A DNA stretch of 64,000 bases, from assembly GCF_001552635.1 (NCBI RefSeq), contig NZ_BCRO01000025.1:1-64000 (forward strand), in the 5' to 3' direction. The notes below the pieces were generated by a model. The model had not been told where the DNA came from. It was given only the letters and a program-made list of their open reading frames with translations, and searched no databases. Shown here piece by piece: positions 15,072 through 23,748 of the stretch. The position numbers were made by a program, and so were the translations under genes. This DNA comes from Actinomadura hibisca NBRC 15177. GTDB lineage: Bacteria > Actinomycetota > Actinomycetes > Streptosporangiales > Streptosporangiaceae. Positions within the stretch are counted from its first letter, which is position 1. Every line of letters begins with the position of its first letter.

Positions 15072-15743
15072 TCAGTCCTCCTGGTCGAGGCCCTTCTCGA
15101 TCGCGTACCGGACCAGCTCCACCCGGTTGTGCAGCTGGAGCTTGCCGAGGGTGTTCTGCACGTGGTTCTGGACGGTGCGGTGCGACAACACCAGCCGCTG
15201 GGCGATCTGCTTGTAGGTCAGGCCCTTGGCGACCAGCCGCAACACCTCGGTCTCGCGCTCGGTCAGGCGCGGCGCGTCGTCGTCGGCGCGGGCGGGCGCG
15301 GCGGCCAGCCGCCGGTACTCGCCCAGCACCAGCCCGGCGAGGCCCGGGGTGAACACCGCGTCGCCGGTGCCCGCGCGCGCCACCGCGTCGAGGAACTCCT
15401 CGCGCGCGGCGGACTTGAGCAGGTAGCCGGTCGCGCCCGCCTTCACCGCCTCCAGGACGTCCTGCTGCTCGCCGCTGGCCGACAACACCAGCACCCGCAC
15501 CGGCGGGTCGGCGGCGACCAGGTGGCGGGTCACCTCGACGCCGCTGATGTCGGGCAGCTGCAGGTCCACCACGGCCACCTGCGGCCGCGCGGCGGCCACC
15601 AGGCGCACGGCGGTGCGGCCGTCGCCGGCGGTGGCCACCACCTCGTGCCCGGCCTCGGCCAGGTCACGGGCGACGGCGTCGCGCCACATCGGGTGGTCGT
15701 CGACCATCATCACCTTCAGCGGGACCGGGACGTGTTCGCTCAC
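15072..15743 (-). CDS. macR: LuxR-type response regulator (MacR-like)
   Basis: The 223-residue NarL/FixJ regulator has a receiver with Asp15-Asp16, phosphoacceptor Asp60 (VAVVDLQLPDISG) and Lys near residue 110 (YLLKSA). A LuxR helix-turn-helix lies at about 158-215 (LTERETEVLRLVAKGLTYKQIAQRL). The partner is the MacS-like kinase 28 bp upstream. In Streptomyces coelicolor the MacRS pair, in the same neighbourhood, affects antibiotic production and membrane/envelope genes; the name is by that analogy. The start is GTG 15743. A TATTGT hexamer 6 nt before it (15750-15755) could be an extra leaderless promoter in addition to read-through from macS. Confidence 0.85.
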   Translation of the reverse strand: MSEHVPVPLKVMMVDDHPMWRDAVARDLAEAGHEVVATAGDGRTAVRLVAAARPQVAVVDLQLPDISGVEVTRHLVAADPPVRVLVLSASGEQQDVLEAVKAGATGYLLKSAAREEFLDAVARAGTGDAVFTPGLAGLVLGEYRRLAAAPARADDDAPRLTERETEVLRLVAKGLTYKQIAQRLVLSHRTVQNHVQNTLGKLQLHNRVELVRYAIEKGLDQED

Positions 15744-15771
15744 ACCGTCACAATAGGGCCGATCCGCCGGT

Positions 15772-16995
15772 TCACCGCCCGGCCGGGACCGTCATCTCGA
15801 TCTCGGTGCCCTCGCCGGGGGCGGAGTGCACGGCCACCGTGCCGCCCAGGTCGCGGATGCGGCCCCGGATGGACTGGGCCACGCCGAGCCGCCCGGCGGC
15901 GGCCGCCTCGTCCAGCCGCCCGGCGGGCATGCCGGGACCGTCGTCGCGGACGCTGACGGTGACCTCGCCCGCGCCGTCGTCCTCCAGCAGCACCCAGGCG
16001 CGGGCGGTCTCGCCGCAGTGCAGCCGGACGTTGTCCAGCGCCGCCGCGACGGCCGCCGCGACCTCGCGGGCGGCGGGACCGGGCAGCCGCACCGGCGTCG
16101 CCGGGGTGGACACCGTGACGGTGGTCGAGCTGTGCGCGGTCAGCAGCGTCCGCAGGTCGGTGTCGGCGGGCGGGGGCTCGGCGGCGGCCCGGCCGCGCTG
16201 CGCGCGGGCCGTGCGGGGCGCGGGCACGGGCGGGGCGGCGTTCCCTGTGCCGATCATGGCGCGCAGCGCGGCCTCCTGCTCCCCGGCCAGGCGGCCCAGC
16301 TCGGCGGCCTCGCCGCCCAGCTCGCCGCCGCGCCGCTGCACCATCGCCAGGACCTGGAGCACCGAGTCGTGGATGCCGCGCGCCAGCCGCTCGCGCTCGC
16401 GGGTGGCGGCCTCCATCTCGACCGCGCGGGCCAGCCGCGCCTCGGCGTCCATGGCGAGCTTGACCACGTGCCCGACGACCAGCCCGGCCAGGAACAGCAG
16501 CACCACGCCGTTGAGGGTGCTGGCGTTGCCCTTGGTGTCGGCGATGGTGTGCACCAGGACGTTGCCGACGGCCAGGATCGCGGCGGCCGCGATGCCCAGC
16601 CGCTTGCCGCCGACCACCGCCCAGGCGAGGACGGCGGCGGCCACCCACGACACCGGCAGGGTCGGGCGGCCCGCCTCCAGCCCGGAGGCCGTCTCCACCC
16701 ACGCGGTGGCCAGCAGGCAGCCCACCGCCACGGCCATGTCGGCGGCCAGCATGGGCCAGGCCCGGCGCTCGGGGCGCGCGTAGGCGACGGTCGCGTAGGC
16801 CGTCCAGGCCGCCATCACGCCCAGCACCGCCCATCCGGCGGCCTGGTCGGCGTACCCGCCGTGGTTCTTGGCGATCAGCGCGGCCGCGTACAGCAGCGCG
16901 GCGATCCGGTAGACCGCGACCGCGCGCCACAGCGCGGCCTCCAGCCCGAGGCCCCCGGCGCGGGGGGCCGGGGACGGCGGCGGGGACGCGGTCAC
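15772..16995 (-). CDS. macS: MacS-family sensor histidine kinase
   Basis: The 407-residue protein has about five or six N-terminal membrane helices (residues ~25-185), a DHp region with the phosphoacceptor His in RERLARGIHDSVLQVLAMV, and an HATPase domain (DDGPGMPAGRL, then GRLGVAQSIRGRI; closing GEGTEIEMTVPAGR). The loop between DHp and ATPase is Pro/Arg/Ala-rich. It starts with GTG 16995, overlapping the acyltransferase stop by 4 bp, so plsC, macS and macR form one operon. A membrane-embedded sensor co-transcribed with a phospholipid acyltransferase fits sensing of membrane state. Confidence 0.88.
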   Translation of the reverse strand: MTASPPPSPAPRAGGLGLEAALWRAVAVYRIAALLYAAALIAKNHGGYADQAAGWAVLGVMAAWTAYATVAYARPERRAWPMLAADMAVAVGCLLATAWVETASGLEAGRPTLPVSWVAAAVLAWAVVGGKRLGIAAAAILAVGNVLVHTIADTKGNASTLNGVVLLFLAGLVVGHVVKLAMDAEARLARAVEMEAATRERERLARGIHDSVLQVLAMVQRRGGELGGEAAELGRLAGEQEAALRAMIGTGNAAPPVPAPRTARAQRGRAAAEPPPADTDLRTLLTAHSSTTVTVSTPATPVRLPGPAAREVAAAVAAALDNVRLHCGETARAWVLLEDDGAGEVTVSVRDDGPGMPAGRLDEAAAAGRLGVAQSIRGRIRDLGGTVAVHSAPGEGTEIEMTVPAGR

Positions 16996-17708
16996 TCGTC
17001 GTCGTCGACCGGGCGCGGCGTCTTCCCCGACATCTCGGCCTTGACCTCGGCGGCGTAGCGGTCCACGTATTCCTGGCCGGACAACGCCTGGATCGCCATC
17101 ATGATCTCGTCGGTGACCTCGCGCAGCACCTCCCGGTCGTCCTCCTTGCCGTAGAAGCGGGAGAAGTCCAGGGGCGCGCCGAAGCGCACGCCGGGCCGGA
17201 TGCCGAGCTTGGGGTAGGGCTTGCCGGGCGGCATCAGCTCGAACGTGTTGATCATCGCCATCGGGACGACCGGCACCCGCGACTTCAGCGCCAGCCGCGC
17301 CACGCCCGTCTTGCCCCGGTACAGACGCTCGTCGGGAGCGCGGGTGCCCTCGGGGTAGATGCCGAGCAGCTTGCCCTCGCCGAGGATGCGCAGGCCCGTC
17401 TGGAGCGCGGCCTCGGCGGCGCTGCCGCCGGTGCGGTCCACCGGCACCACGCCGACGCCGGTGAAGAACGCCTTGCTGACCAGGCCCTTGAGCCCCTTGC
17501 CGGTGAAGTACTCGCCCTTGCCGATGAAGAAGATCGGCCGCATCAGGGGCAGCGGCCCGAAGAAGTGGTCGGCGAACGACAGGTGGTTGCTCACCAGCAG
17601 CGCCGGACCCTTCTTCGGCACGTTCCTCATCCCGGAGTTCCGCGGCCGCCACCCCAGGTACATGATGGGCGACAGAACGATCCTCAGCAGGATCCAGAAC
17701 CAGAGCAT
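16992..17708 (-). CDS. 1-acyl-sn-glycerol-3-phosphate acyltransferase (PlsC-like)
   Basis: A membrane-associated acyltransferase of 238 residues that transfers fatty acyl groups to lysophosphatidic acid or a related lysolipid. It has an N-terminal hydrophobic helix (MLWFWILLRIVLSPIMYLGW), the catalytic block NHLSFADHFF (the H-X4-D motif is present as HLSFAD) and the substrate-binding block YPEGTRAPDERLYRGKTG. Start ATG 17708 follows GGAGGAAGGTGTCGGG; longer in-frame extensions lack such a site. It is the first gene of the plsC-macS-macR operon and occupies the place of Rv2182c in the mycobacterial order. Confidence 0.9.
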   Translation of the reverse strand: MLWFWILLRIVLSPIMYLGWRPRNSGMRNVPKKGPALLVSNHLSFADHFFGPLPLMRPIFFIGKGEYFTGKGLKGLVSKAFFTGVGVVPVDRTGGSAAEAALQTGLRILGEGKLLGIYPEGTRAPDERLYRGKTGVARLALKSRVPVVPMAMINTFELMPPGKPYPKLGIRPGVRFGAPLDFSRFYGKEDDREVLREVTDEIMMAIQALSGQEYVDRYAAEVKAEMSGKTPRPVDDDE

Positions 17709-18003
17709 CCCGACACCTTCCTCCGGCCGCGCGGTCACGCGGCGCGCACGTTCATGATCTCCGGGCAATGGGAGATGCTGGGACATCCTCCCATCCGGGG
17801 AAGACCTGTAGCCACCAGGGCATAGGGCCTTTGGTCTGCGGGCTCTTGTTCCAGGAGCCGAATCGATCACCTCGGTTTCCGTGTCCCGCTTCACAGAGTG
17901 GTCCCGAGGTCGCATCCTGTAGGCGGAAGACGCCAGCTCGCAGACGTGCCGGTCACTCCCCGGACACGTCCGGTCGACATTCGGTCATCACAGGGAGCCC
18001 CCC
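17709..18003. other. Divergent intergenic region
   Basis: Promoters for the acyltransferase operon (leftward) and the XRE regulator (rightward) must lie here. I see no convincing -35/-10 pair, operator or small gene. Confidence 0.4.
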
Positions 18004-18810
18004 GTGCCCCAAGTCCCGAAACGCCTGGAGCCCTCACGCGGACCACGCGAACTGTTCGGCAGTGAAGCCCGGCACCACCGGGAGCGCGCGGGCCTCAGCC
18101 TGCGTGCGCTCGCCGAGAAGATCCCGTACGCGGCGTCCACGATCTCCGAGATCGAGCGGGGCGACGCCGGGTGCGACCGGGTCTTCGCCGAGGTCGCCGA
18201 TGAGGCCCTGGACACCGGCGGGGCCCTTGCCCGCTTGCATGACGGTCTGTTCGACGGGCGCTCGGCGGCCTTCCCCAAGCACTTCGCGCAGTGGCCCGAC
18301 TTCGAGGACGAAGCTGAGTTGCTGTGCAGCTACCAGCCCATGATCATGGCGGGACTGCTCCAGACGCCGGACTATGCGGCGGCGCTGCTGAACGACCCGG
18401 AGGCCGTTCAGGGCCGCGTGGAGCGACAGAGGGTCCTGGTCCGCCCGAACGCCCCCCGCCTCATCGCGATCATGCCGGAGGTAGTCCTGTGGAACCAGAT
18501 CGGCGACGCCAAGACCATGCACGGCCAGTTGCTGTACCTGGCTGACGGGGTACCGCCGAACGTGTCCGTACAGATCATTCCGAACGGCGAACCGCACCGG
18601 GCACACCTCGGAGCGTTCGTGCTCGCTCGTCTGCCTCGCGGGGTTCGGGTGGCCTACGCTGACGGCGAGCCGCGTGGCAAGATCATGGATGGCCGCGCGG
18701 ACCTGGACGCTCTGCATGAGCGGTTCAGCGACATCGCGACGCACACGCTACCGGCGACCATGTCGGCGACGCTGATCAGGAGAACGGCGGACGAGAGGTG
18801 GAAGATTTGA
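18004..18810 (+). CDS. XRE-family regulator with DUF5753 domain
   Basis: The 268-residue protein has an N-terminal helix-turn-helix (ELFGSEARHHRERAGLSLRALAEKI, then YAASTISEIERG) and a C-terminal DUF5753 domain (around residues 95-260; YQPMIMAGLLQTPDYAAALL, then VQIIPNGEPHRAHLGAFV). These regulators are abundant in filamentous actinomycetes and pair with small DUF397 proteins, as here. Some (BldB/WhiJ-type systems) affect development. Start GTG 18004 has AGGGAG upstream. Base composition is slightly less GC-rich than its neighbours, which may mean it is an accessory insertion into the conserved block. Confidence 0.88.
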   Translation: MPQVPKRLEPSRGPRELFGSEARHHRERAGLSLRALAEKIPYAASTISEIERGDAGCDRVFAEVADEALDTGGALARLHDGLFDGRSAAFPKHFAQWPDFEDEAELLCSYQPMIMAGLLQTPDYAAALLNDPEAVQGRVERQRVLVRPNAPRLIAIMPEVVLWNQIGDAKTMHGQLLYLADGVPPNVSVQIIPNGEPHRAHLGAFVLARLPRGVRVAYADGEPRGKIMDGRADLDALHERFSDIATHTLPATMSATLIRRTADERWKI

Positions 18811-18980
18811 TCAAGTGGCGGAAGTCCACTCACTCGGCCAGCGACGGATCGGACTGCGTCGAACTGGGCGACCTCGGTACGGCCGTAGGCGTGCGGGACA
18901 GCAAGGCTCCTGAGGCCGGGCACCTCACCATGGAGCGGGCCACCCTCAGAACCCTTGTCGATGCGGTGAAGGCGTCGTAG
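18798..18980 (+). CDS. DUF397 protein
   Basis: A 60-residue protein with the DUF397 pattern: WRKSTHSASDGSDCVEL, then VGVRDSKAP and a C-terminal helix (ERATLRTLVDAVKAS). It overlaps the end of the XRE gene by 13 bp from GTG 18798; a TTG at 18807 overlapping the XRE stop (TTGA) is an alternative. DUF397 proteins act with the adjacent XRE-DUF5753 regulator, possibly as its antagonist or partner (the WhiJ-like arrangement). Confidence 0.85.
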   Translation: MEDLIKWRKSTHSASDGSDCVELGDLGTAVGVRDSKAPEAGHLTMERATLRTLVDAVKAS

Positions 18981-18989
18981 CTCCCTAAC

Positions 18990-19034
18990 GAGAAGCGCCC
19001 CGGCACCCCCTCACAGGGTGACCGGGGCGTTCTC
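18990..19034 (+). terminator. Terminator after XRE/DUF397 pair
   Basis: The arms GAGAA-CGCCCCGG-ACCC (from 18990) and GGGT-CCGGGGCG-TTCTC (to 19034) pair with single-base bulges around CCTCACA, starting 9 bp after the DUF397 stop. Confidence 0.65.
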
Positions 19035-19334
19035 CGCCTCAGGGCCCCCGCCCCTGTGCCCGCCTCGCGCTCCTCTCGCGCTCCCCCGCGCCCGCCCCGA
19101 GTGGCAAGCCCGCCCCGCCGGGCCGGGAATGAACGTAGGCTCTGGACGGTAATTCTCAATCGGGGGCGTCCGGGGGCTTGTCCCGGGCGGCCCAGCGAAT
19201 ACCGTGGGACACACGTTTCAGGGTGTCCGGGAGTGCGTCGCGCGACGCTCACACCGGGCGCACGACTATGGGGGAGCGGAGGCCGTCATGCCGGTGCTGT
19301 CGGTCACGCCGGAGTCACCGAAGGAGCCGGCCCC
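19035..19334. other. Intergenic region before acidic membrane protein
   Basis: About 300 bp with no convincing gene. It must hold the promoter of the gene at 19335; no clear -10/-35 pair stands out. Confidence 0.35.
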
Positions 19335-20240
19335 GTGAATCGCCGCGGCAATGGACTGTCCGCCGACGCCTACGCCCCGCTGGCCGACCTGGAGCCGCGT
19401 CTGGCCGACGCGGTGCTGGCGGCGCTGCGCGAGGCCGGGGTCGCCGCCTACGCGGCGGGCGCCGAGCCGCCCGAGGACGACCTGTCCGGCCTCCTGGCCG
19501 GCGTGGCGGACCCGGCGGACGACGACCTGGAGCGGGTCTACGTCGACGCCGCGATGCGGCCGACGGCCGAGGGCGTGCTGCGCGCCCAGCTCACCCGGCT
19601 GAGCGACGCCGACCTGCCGCCCGCCGACCCGCGCGACCAGGGCCCCGACGACACCCCCACCGGGCCGCGCGCCACCGGCCCGCACGGCGCGGACCCGGGC
19701 GCCGACCCCAACGGCACCGACCCCGGCGGCGGACCGCAGCCCAAGGCGGGCCCCGACACCGCCGACCCGCCCGGCGGCGGCCCCGCCGAGCTCGACGAGG
19801 ACGCCATCTGGGCCGAGATCGTCGCCGGCTACGACACCACCCACGAGGGCGACCGGGTCCCCTGGCCCGACCAGGAGAACATCCACGAGCCCGAGGACCC
19901 GCCGCGCGAGGGCGACGACCGCACCGGGCGCTTCCGCTCCGCCCGCGTGGTCAAGGCGGCCGACGACGACACCGACGACTACCCGCCGCCCGCCGACGAC
20001 GAGGGCCACTACGTCCCCCCGCCCCCGCCGCCGCTCCCGGCCGCCGACCCGCTGACCAAGGGCGCGTGGCTGGCGCTGGTGGGCGGGCCGCTGTACCTGC
20101 TGGTCACGGTGATCCTGGACTGGGACGTGCCGGGCTACGCGGCGTTCCTGGCGGTCGCGGCGTTCATCGGCGGCTTCGTGACGCTGGTGTTGCGGATGGG
20201 CGACGAGCCGCGCGGCCCCGACGACGGCGCGGTGGTCTGA
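19335..20240 (+). CDS. Acidic, Pro/Asp-rich protein with C-terminal membrane hairpin
   Basis: This is a conserved-looking hypothetical protein of 301 residues. The N-terminal 80 residues look folded (PLADLEPRLADAVLAALREAG, LERVYVDAAMR). The middle (90-235) is a long disordered stretch rich in Pro, Asp and Gly (a PPPPPPLP run near 230). Two membrane helices end the protein (AWLALVGGPLYLLVTVILDW and AFLAVAAFIGGFVTLVLRM). Both termini would be cytoplasmic. Start GTG 19335 is supported by AAGGAG at -12. No function can be assigned from sequence or from its convergent neighbour. Confidence 0.7.
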   Translation: MNRRGNGLSADAYAPLADLEPRLADAVLAALREAGVAAYAAGAEPPEDDLSGLLAGVADPADDDLERVYVDAAMRPTAEGVLRAQLTRLSDADLPPADPRDQGPDDTPTGPRATGPHGADPGADPNGTDPGGGPQPKAGPDTADPPGGGPAELDEDAIWAEIVAGYDTTHEGDRVPWPDQENIHEPEDPPREGDDRTGRFRSARVVKAADDDTDDYPPPADDEGHYVPPPPPPLPAADPLTKGAWLALVGGPLYLLVTVILDWDVPGYAAFLAVAAFIGGFVTLVLRMGDEPRGPDDGAVV

Positions 20241-20261
20241 CCCCGGCAGCGGCGCGGTTCG

Positions 20262-20963
20262 TCAGGGCAGTCGCAGGTCGGCCAGGAGGGGGCGGTGGTC
20301 GGTGGCGTTCGGGTAGTCCGCCACCGGCGCGGGCGGCCCCGGCACGCCGCAGCCGAGCACCTCGATGCGCGGATCGGCGAACACGCCGTCGATGCGGCGC
20401 TTGGGGTCGGCGGCGGAGAACGTCAGCGCCTCGCCCCGGGGCGCGACGGCGTGGCCGTCCTGGAAGCGGCCGGTCAGCAGCGACCACGAGTCGCCGCCGG
20501 GCTCCTCGTTGATGTCGCCGGTCAGCACCATCGGCGCGGCGTGCCGGTGCCCGGCGCGTTCCAGCAGCGCCAGCACCTGGCGGGTGTGGACGCGGCGCGG
20601 GGCGTCCATCAGGTCGAGATGGGTGCTGGCGGCCAGCAGCCGGGCCCCGCCGATCTCCAGCACGGCGATCGCCAGGGCCCGGCGGTGCAGGTCCGGCACC
20701 GGCGACAGCAGGTGGAACTCGCGGGCGACCCGGCGGGCGCGCGGCCCGGCCAGCACCGCCAGCCCGCAGGCGCGCCGCCCGGCCGCCACCGTCATCCCGC
20801 ACTCGCGGGCGAGGCGGCGGCGCTTGGCGCGCCACCCCCAGAACCTCGGGACCTCCTGGAGGCACACCACGTCCGGCTCCAGCGCCCGGACGACCCGCAC
20901 CACGGCGGCCGGGTCGTCGCGCAACGACCGGATGTTGTAGCTGAGGACGCGGACGTCGGTCAT
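20262..20963 (-). CDS. Endonuclease/exonuclease/phosphatase family protein
   Basis: The 233-residue EEP-fold hydrolase has metal and catalytic residues in order: Asn (LSYNIRSL), Glu (CLQEVPRFWG), His (STHLDLM), Asp-Asn (LTGDINEEPGG), Asp (RRIDGVFA) and Asp-His (NATDHRPLLADL). It lacks a signal peptide. Members of this superfamily cut DNA, RNA or phosphoesters of lipids and sugars; the real substrate is not visible. The start ATG is 20963, 10 bp downstream of the glucokinase stop on the same strand, so it is probably co-transcribed with glk. Confidence 0.85.
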   Translation of the reverse strand: MTDVRVLSYNIRSLRDDPAAVVRVVRALEPDVVCLQEVPRFWGWRAKRRRLARECGMTVAAGRRACGLAVLAGPRARRVAREFHLLSPVPDLHRRALAIAVLEIGGARLLAASTHLDLMDAPRRVHTRQVLALLERAGHRHAAPMVLTGDINEEPGGDSWSLLTGRFQDGHAVAPRGEALTFSAADPKRRIDGVFADPRIEVLGCGVPGPPAPVADYPNATDHRPLLADLRLP

Positions 20964-20973
20964 GGCGCGTCGA

Positions 20974-21918
20974 TCACAGCCGGGCCAGGTCGGCGGCGCC
21001 GACGATCCCGGCGGCCGACCCCAGCTCGGCGATGCGGATCTCCGGCACCGGCCGGTGGCCGCGTCCGGTCAGCGCGTCGCCGAACGCCTTCTTGATCGGA
21101 TCCAGCAGCAGGTCGCCGGCGTCGGACAGGCCGCCGCCGATGATGAACAGGCCCGGGTCGAGGATCGCGCTGAGGTCGGCCAGGCCCTGCCCGGCCCACT
21201 GCGCCACGGTGCGGAAGCACTCCAGCGCGGCCTGGTCGCCCTCGCGGGCGGCCTGGGTGATCTCCGGGCCGCTGATGCCCTCGGGCTTGCCGTCGCCGAG
21301 TTCCAGCAGCCGCCCGGCCATCGCCGGGGCGACCCGGGCGAGGTCGCGGGCCTCGTGCACCAGCGCGTTGCCGCTGGCGTACTGCTCCCAGCAGCCCCGG
21401 TTGCCGCAACCGCACCGGCGGCCGTCGGGCACCACCCGGAAGTGGCCCATCTCCGCGCCGATGCCGAACCGGCCCCGGTACAGCTCGCCGTTGATGATGA
21501 TGCCGCCGCCGATGCCGGTGCCGAGCGCGATCAGCACCACGAAGTCGTGGCCGCGCCCGGCGCCGAAGCGCGCCTCGCCCCAGGCGGTGGCGTTGGCGTC
21601 GTTCTCCACCACCACCGGCAGGCCGACCATCTCCTCGACCTTCTTCTTGAGCGGCTCCTCGCGCCAGGCGAGGTTGGGCGCGAACAGCACGGTGGAGCGC
21701 GTCTCGTCGACGAACCCGGCCGCGCCGAGGCCGACCGCCGTGACGTCCTCGAACTTGCCCCTGAGCAGGTCGACCACCTCGGCGATGACCTCGGCGGTCT
21801 CCTGGGGGTTGGTGGAGGGCGTGGGCCGCCGCACCCGTTCCAGGATCGCCCCCCGGTCGTCCACGACGCCCGCGGCGACCTTGGTACCGCCCACATCCAC
21901 GCCGATGGTCAGGGCCAT
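20974..21918 (-). CDS. glkA: ROK-family glucokinase
   Basis: The enzyme phosphorylates glucose to glucose 6-phosphate with ATP; in Streptomyces, Glk also mediates carbon catabolite repression. The 314-residue ROK protein has an N-terminal phosphate motif (GVDVGGTKVAAG), a substrate region (VENDANATAWGE with the catalytic Asp; GTGIGGGIIING), and the zinc motif CGCGNRGCWEQYASG preceded by GHFRV. Start ATG 21918 has GAGGAGGAGG upstream. Its place near macRS and a fadD matches glkA in S. coelicolor. With the phosphofructokinase at 11.6 kb the window carries two early glycolytic steps. Confidence 0.93.
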   Translation of the reverse strand: MALTIGVDVGGTKVAAGVVDDRGAILERVRRPTPSTNPQETAEVIAEVVDLLRGKFEDVTAVGLGAAGFVDETRSTVLFAPNLAWREEPLKKKVEEMVGLPVVVENDANATAWGEARFGAGRGHDFVVLIALGTGIGGGIIINGELYRGRFGIGAEMGHFRVVPDGRRCGCGNRGCWEQYASGNALVHEARDLARVAPAMAGRLLELGDGKPEGISGPEITQAAREGDQAALECFRTVAQWAGQGLADLSAILDPGLFIIGGGLSDAGDLLLDPIKKAFGDALTGRGHRPVPEIRIAELGSAAGIVGAADLARL

Positions 21919-21991
21919 GTACGCTTCCTCCTCCTCGCGCGCCCCGGCTGGGAGCCCGCTGTCGCTGCCCGATACCGCTGTCCGGGCGTCG

Positions 21992-22396
21992 CTACCCGAT
22001 GTCGATGGGGTCGCCGCCGGCGGCGGGCCCCGGGCGGCCGTCCTCCGGCCGCGCGCCCCGGTCCGCCGGAGCGCGGGTGCGCTCGTAGGCGGCCACCACG
22101 TCCAGCGCCGCCGCCATCAGCGACCGCCCGGCCTCCCGGACGTGCCGGCCCACGTCGGGGCCGGACTCGCGGGCCAGCGCGACGGCGCGGCAGATCGGGC
22201 AGTTGCGGCACTCGGGCGCGCCGGTGGCGATGTGCGGGTCCCCGGCCATCTCCTCGGTCACCGCCCGGCTCCACACGTCGTCGGCGTCGCCCGCGCCGCC
22301 GCCCGTGCCGCCCGGCAGGCCGCCCGCCATGCGGCGGCGCAGCGCGTCGAAGAGCTTGGCGGCCTCGTCCAGTACGTCGCCCGGTTGCTCGGTCAT
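21992..22396 (-). CDS. Small Cys-motif protein, conserved in actinobacteria
   Basis: This 134-residue soluble protein contains a compact CxxCxxC motif (ECRNCPICRAVAL, near residue 63) between two helices, and a disordered Gly/Pro-rich end. The motif could bind zinc or an Fe-S cluster, but nothing in the sequence decides. I use ATG 22396 because GGA lies about 10 nt before it; the upstream ATG 22411 would add five residues. It lies between glk and an SRPBCC gene, as in other actinomycetes, and has no assigned role (DUF5304-like by memory, not verified). Confidence 0.7.
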   Translation of the reverse strand: MTEQPGDVLDEAAKLFDALRRRMAGGLPGGTGGGAGDADDVWSRAVTEEMAGDPHIATGAPECRNCPICRAVALARESGPDVGRHVREAGRSLMAAALDVVAAYERTRAPADRGARPEDGRPGPAAGGDPIDIG

Positions 22397-22457
22397 GAGA
22401 ACATTTTCCATCCGTTGTCGGCGTGAAACGGTAGCGCCCCGCTCCGGGGCGGAACGA

Positions 22458-22898
22458 TTACCCGGCCTCGACCCGTCGTTTCAGGCCCTTCAGCGCCGAG
22501 TCGGTGATGCGCTTCTCGGCCTTGCGCTTGAGCATCCCGATCACCGGCATGCGGATGTCGACCGCCAGCTCGTAGGTCACCACCGTGCCGCCGGTCCCCT
22601 CCGCCAGCAGGTAGGAACCGTGCAGCGAGGTGACGACGTTCCCCTTGTCGATCAGCTCCCAGCGCACCCACTCGTCGTCGTCGCCCCAGGTGTAGGCGAG
22701 CCCGACGGTGTCGCTGAACGGGCTGGCGTCGATGGTCATGCGGGCCTCGGCGGCGCGGCCGTCGGCGCCGGTGTCCAGCACCTCGAACTCGCGGATGCCG
22801 CTGGCCCAGCTCGGGTAGGCGGGCAGGTCGGCGATCACCGCCATGATCTCCTTCCTGCCCGCGTCGATCGTGATGGAAGAGCTCGTCCGGTCGGCCAT
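22458..22898 (-). CDS. SRPBCC-family (START-like) protein
   Basis: The 146-residue single-domain protein with the helix-grip fold binds hydrophobic ligands such as polyketides or lipids. Landmarks: SITIDAGRKEIMAVIADLPAYPSWASGIREFEVL at the start, and the closing amphipathic helix (GMLKRKAEKRITDSALKGLKRRVEA). It is the equivalent of Rv2185c, which sits beside fadD15 and pimB. ATG 22898 is chosen because GGAGGG lies 9-10 nt upstream; ATG 22907 is three codons earlier. Ligand unknown. Confidence 0.87.
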   Translation of the reverse strand: MADRTSSSITIDAGRKEIMAVIADLPAYPSWASGIREFEVLDTGADGRAAEARMTIDASPFSDTVGLAYTWGDDDEWVRWELIDKGNVVTSLHGSYLLAEGTGGTVVTYELAVDIRMPVIGMLKRKAEKRITDSALKGLKRRVEAG

Positions 22899-22974
22899 CG
22901 TCGCCATCCCTCCGGCTGCTGGTGGGCCCGCGCCCGGGGGCGCGGCTCGAAGTCCTCGTCGAAAAGTATCTTTC

Positions 22975-23742
22975 TCACACGGTGAGCACGTAAGGCACCC
23001 CGCGGCCCCGGAAGTGCCCGACGTTGACGCATTCGGTGCGGCCGATGCGCATCCGCCCGGCCAGCGGCTGGTGCACGTGGCCGAACAGGGCGTAGCGCGG
23101 CTGGGTGCGGCGGATCAGGTCCAGCACGGCCTCGCTGCCCCGCTCGAAGCGGTGCGCGACGGTGTCGTACAGCAGGTCGGGCACCGCGGGCGGGATGTGG
23201 GTGCAGAGCACGTCCACCTCCCCCACCGCCTCGACCTTGGCGGCGAACTCGTCGTCGTCCAGCTCGTAGGGGGTGCGGTACTCGGTGCGCAGGCCGCCGC
23301 CGACGAACCCGAAGCGCAGCCCGCCCAGCTCCACGGTCTCGCCGTCCAGCACGTGGTGCCCGTCGCGCAGGTAGTCGCGCCACATGTGCGGCAGGTCCAC
23401 GTTGCCGTAGGTGAGGTAGGCCGGGGTGGGCATGGCGTCGAACAGCTCGGCGTACTGGCGGCGCACGGCCCGCTCGATGTGCGGCCAGGCGTCGCCCTCC
23501 AGCGACGCCCACATGCGCCGGGAGAAGTCGCGCGCCTCGCCGAAGCGCTTCTGCGTGCGCAGCTCGATGAAGCGGTCGGCGTTGTCCTGCCCGAACAGCT
23601 CGGCGAAGATGCCCTGGCCGTGGTCGGAGTAGTCGATGAACAGGATCAGGTCGCCCAGGCAGATCGTCGCGTCCGCGCCGTCTCCGGCATGCCTGAGCGC
23701 CTCCGCGCGGCCATGGACGTCACTCACCACGTGGATGCGCAT
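22975..23742 (-). CDS. Metallophosphoesterase
   Basis: The 255-residue calcineurin-like phosphoesterase has a complete dinuclear metal motif set: DVHG (residues 8-11), GDL (around 30), GNVD (near 116, equivalent to GNHD with Val in place of His), H in CTHIPP and GHVH. The Asn-Val substitution in GNHD might reduce or alter activity. A TAGAGT hexamer lies 6 nt upstream of ATG 23742 (23749-23754) with no ribosome site, consistent with a leaderless mRNA. Substrate not predictable. Confidence 0.85.
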   Translation of the reverse strand: MRIHVVSDVHGRAEALRHAGDGADATICLGDLILFIDYSDHGQGIFAELFGQDNADRFIELRTQKRFGEARDFSRRMWASLEGDAWPHIERAVRRQYAELFDAMPTPAYLTYGNVDLPHMWRDYLRDGHHVLDGETVELGGLRFGFVGGGLRTEYRTPYELDDDEFAAKVEAVGEVDVLCTHIPPAVPDLLYDTVAHRFERGSEAVLDLIRRTQPRYALFGHVHQPLAGRMRIGRTECVNVGHFRGRGVPYVLTV

Positions 23743-23748
23743 GAACCG

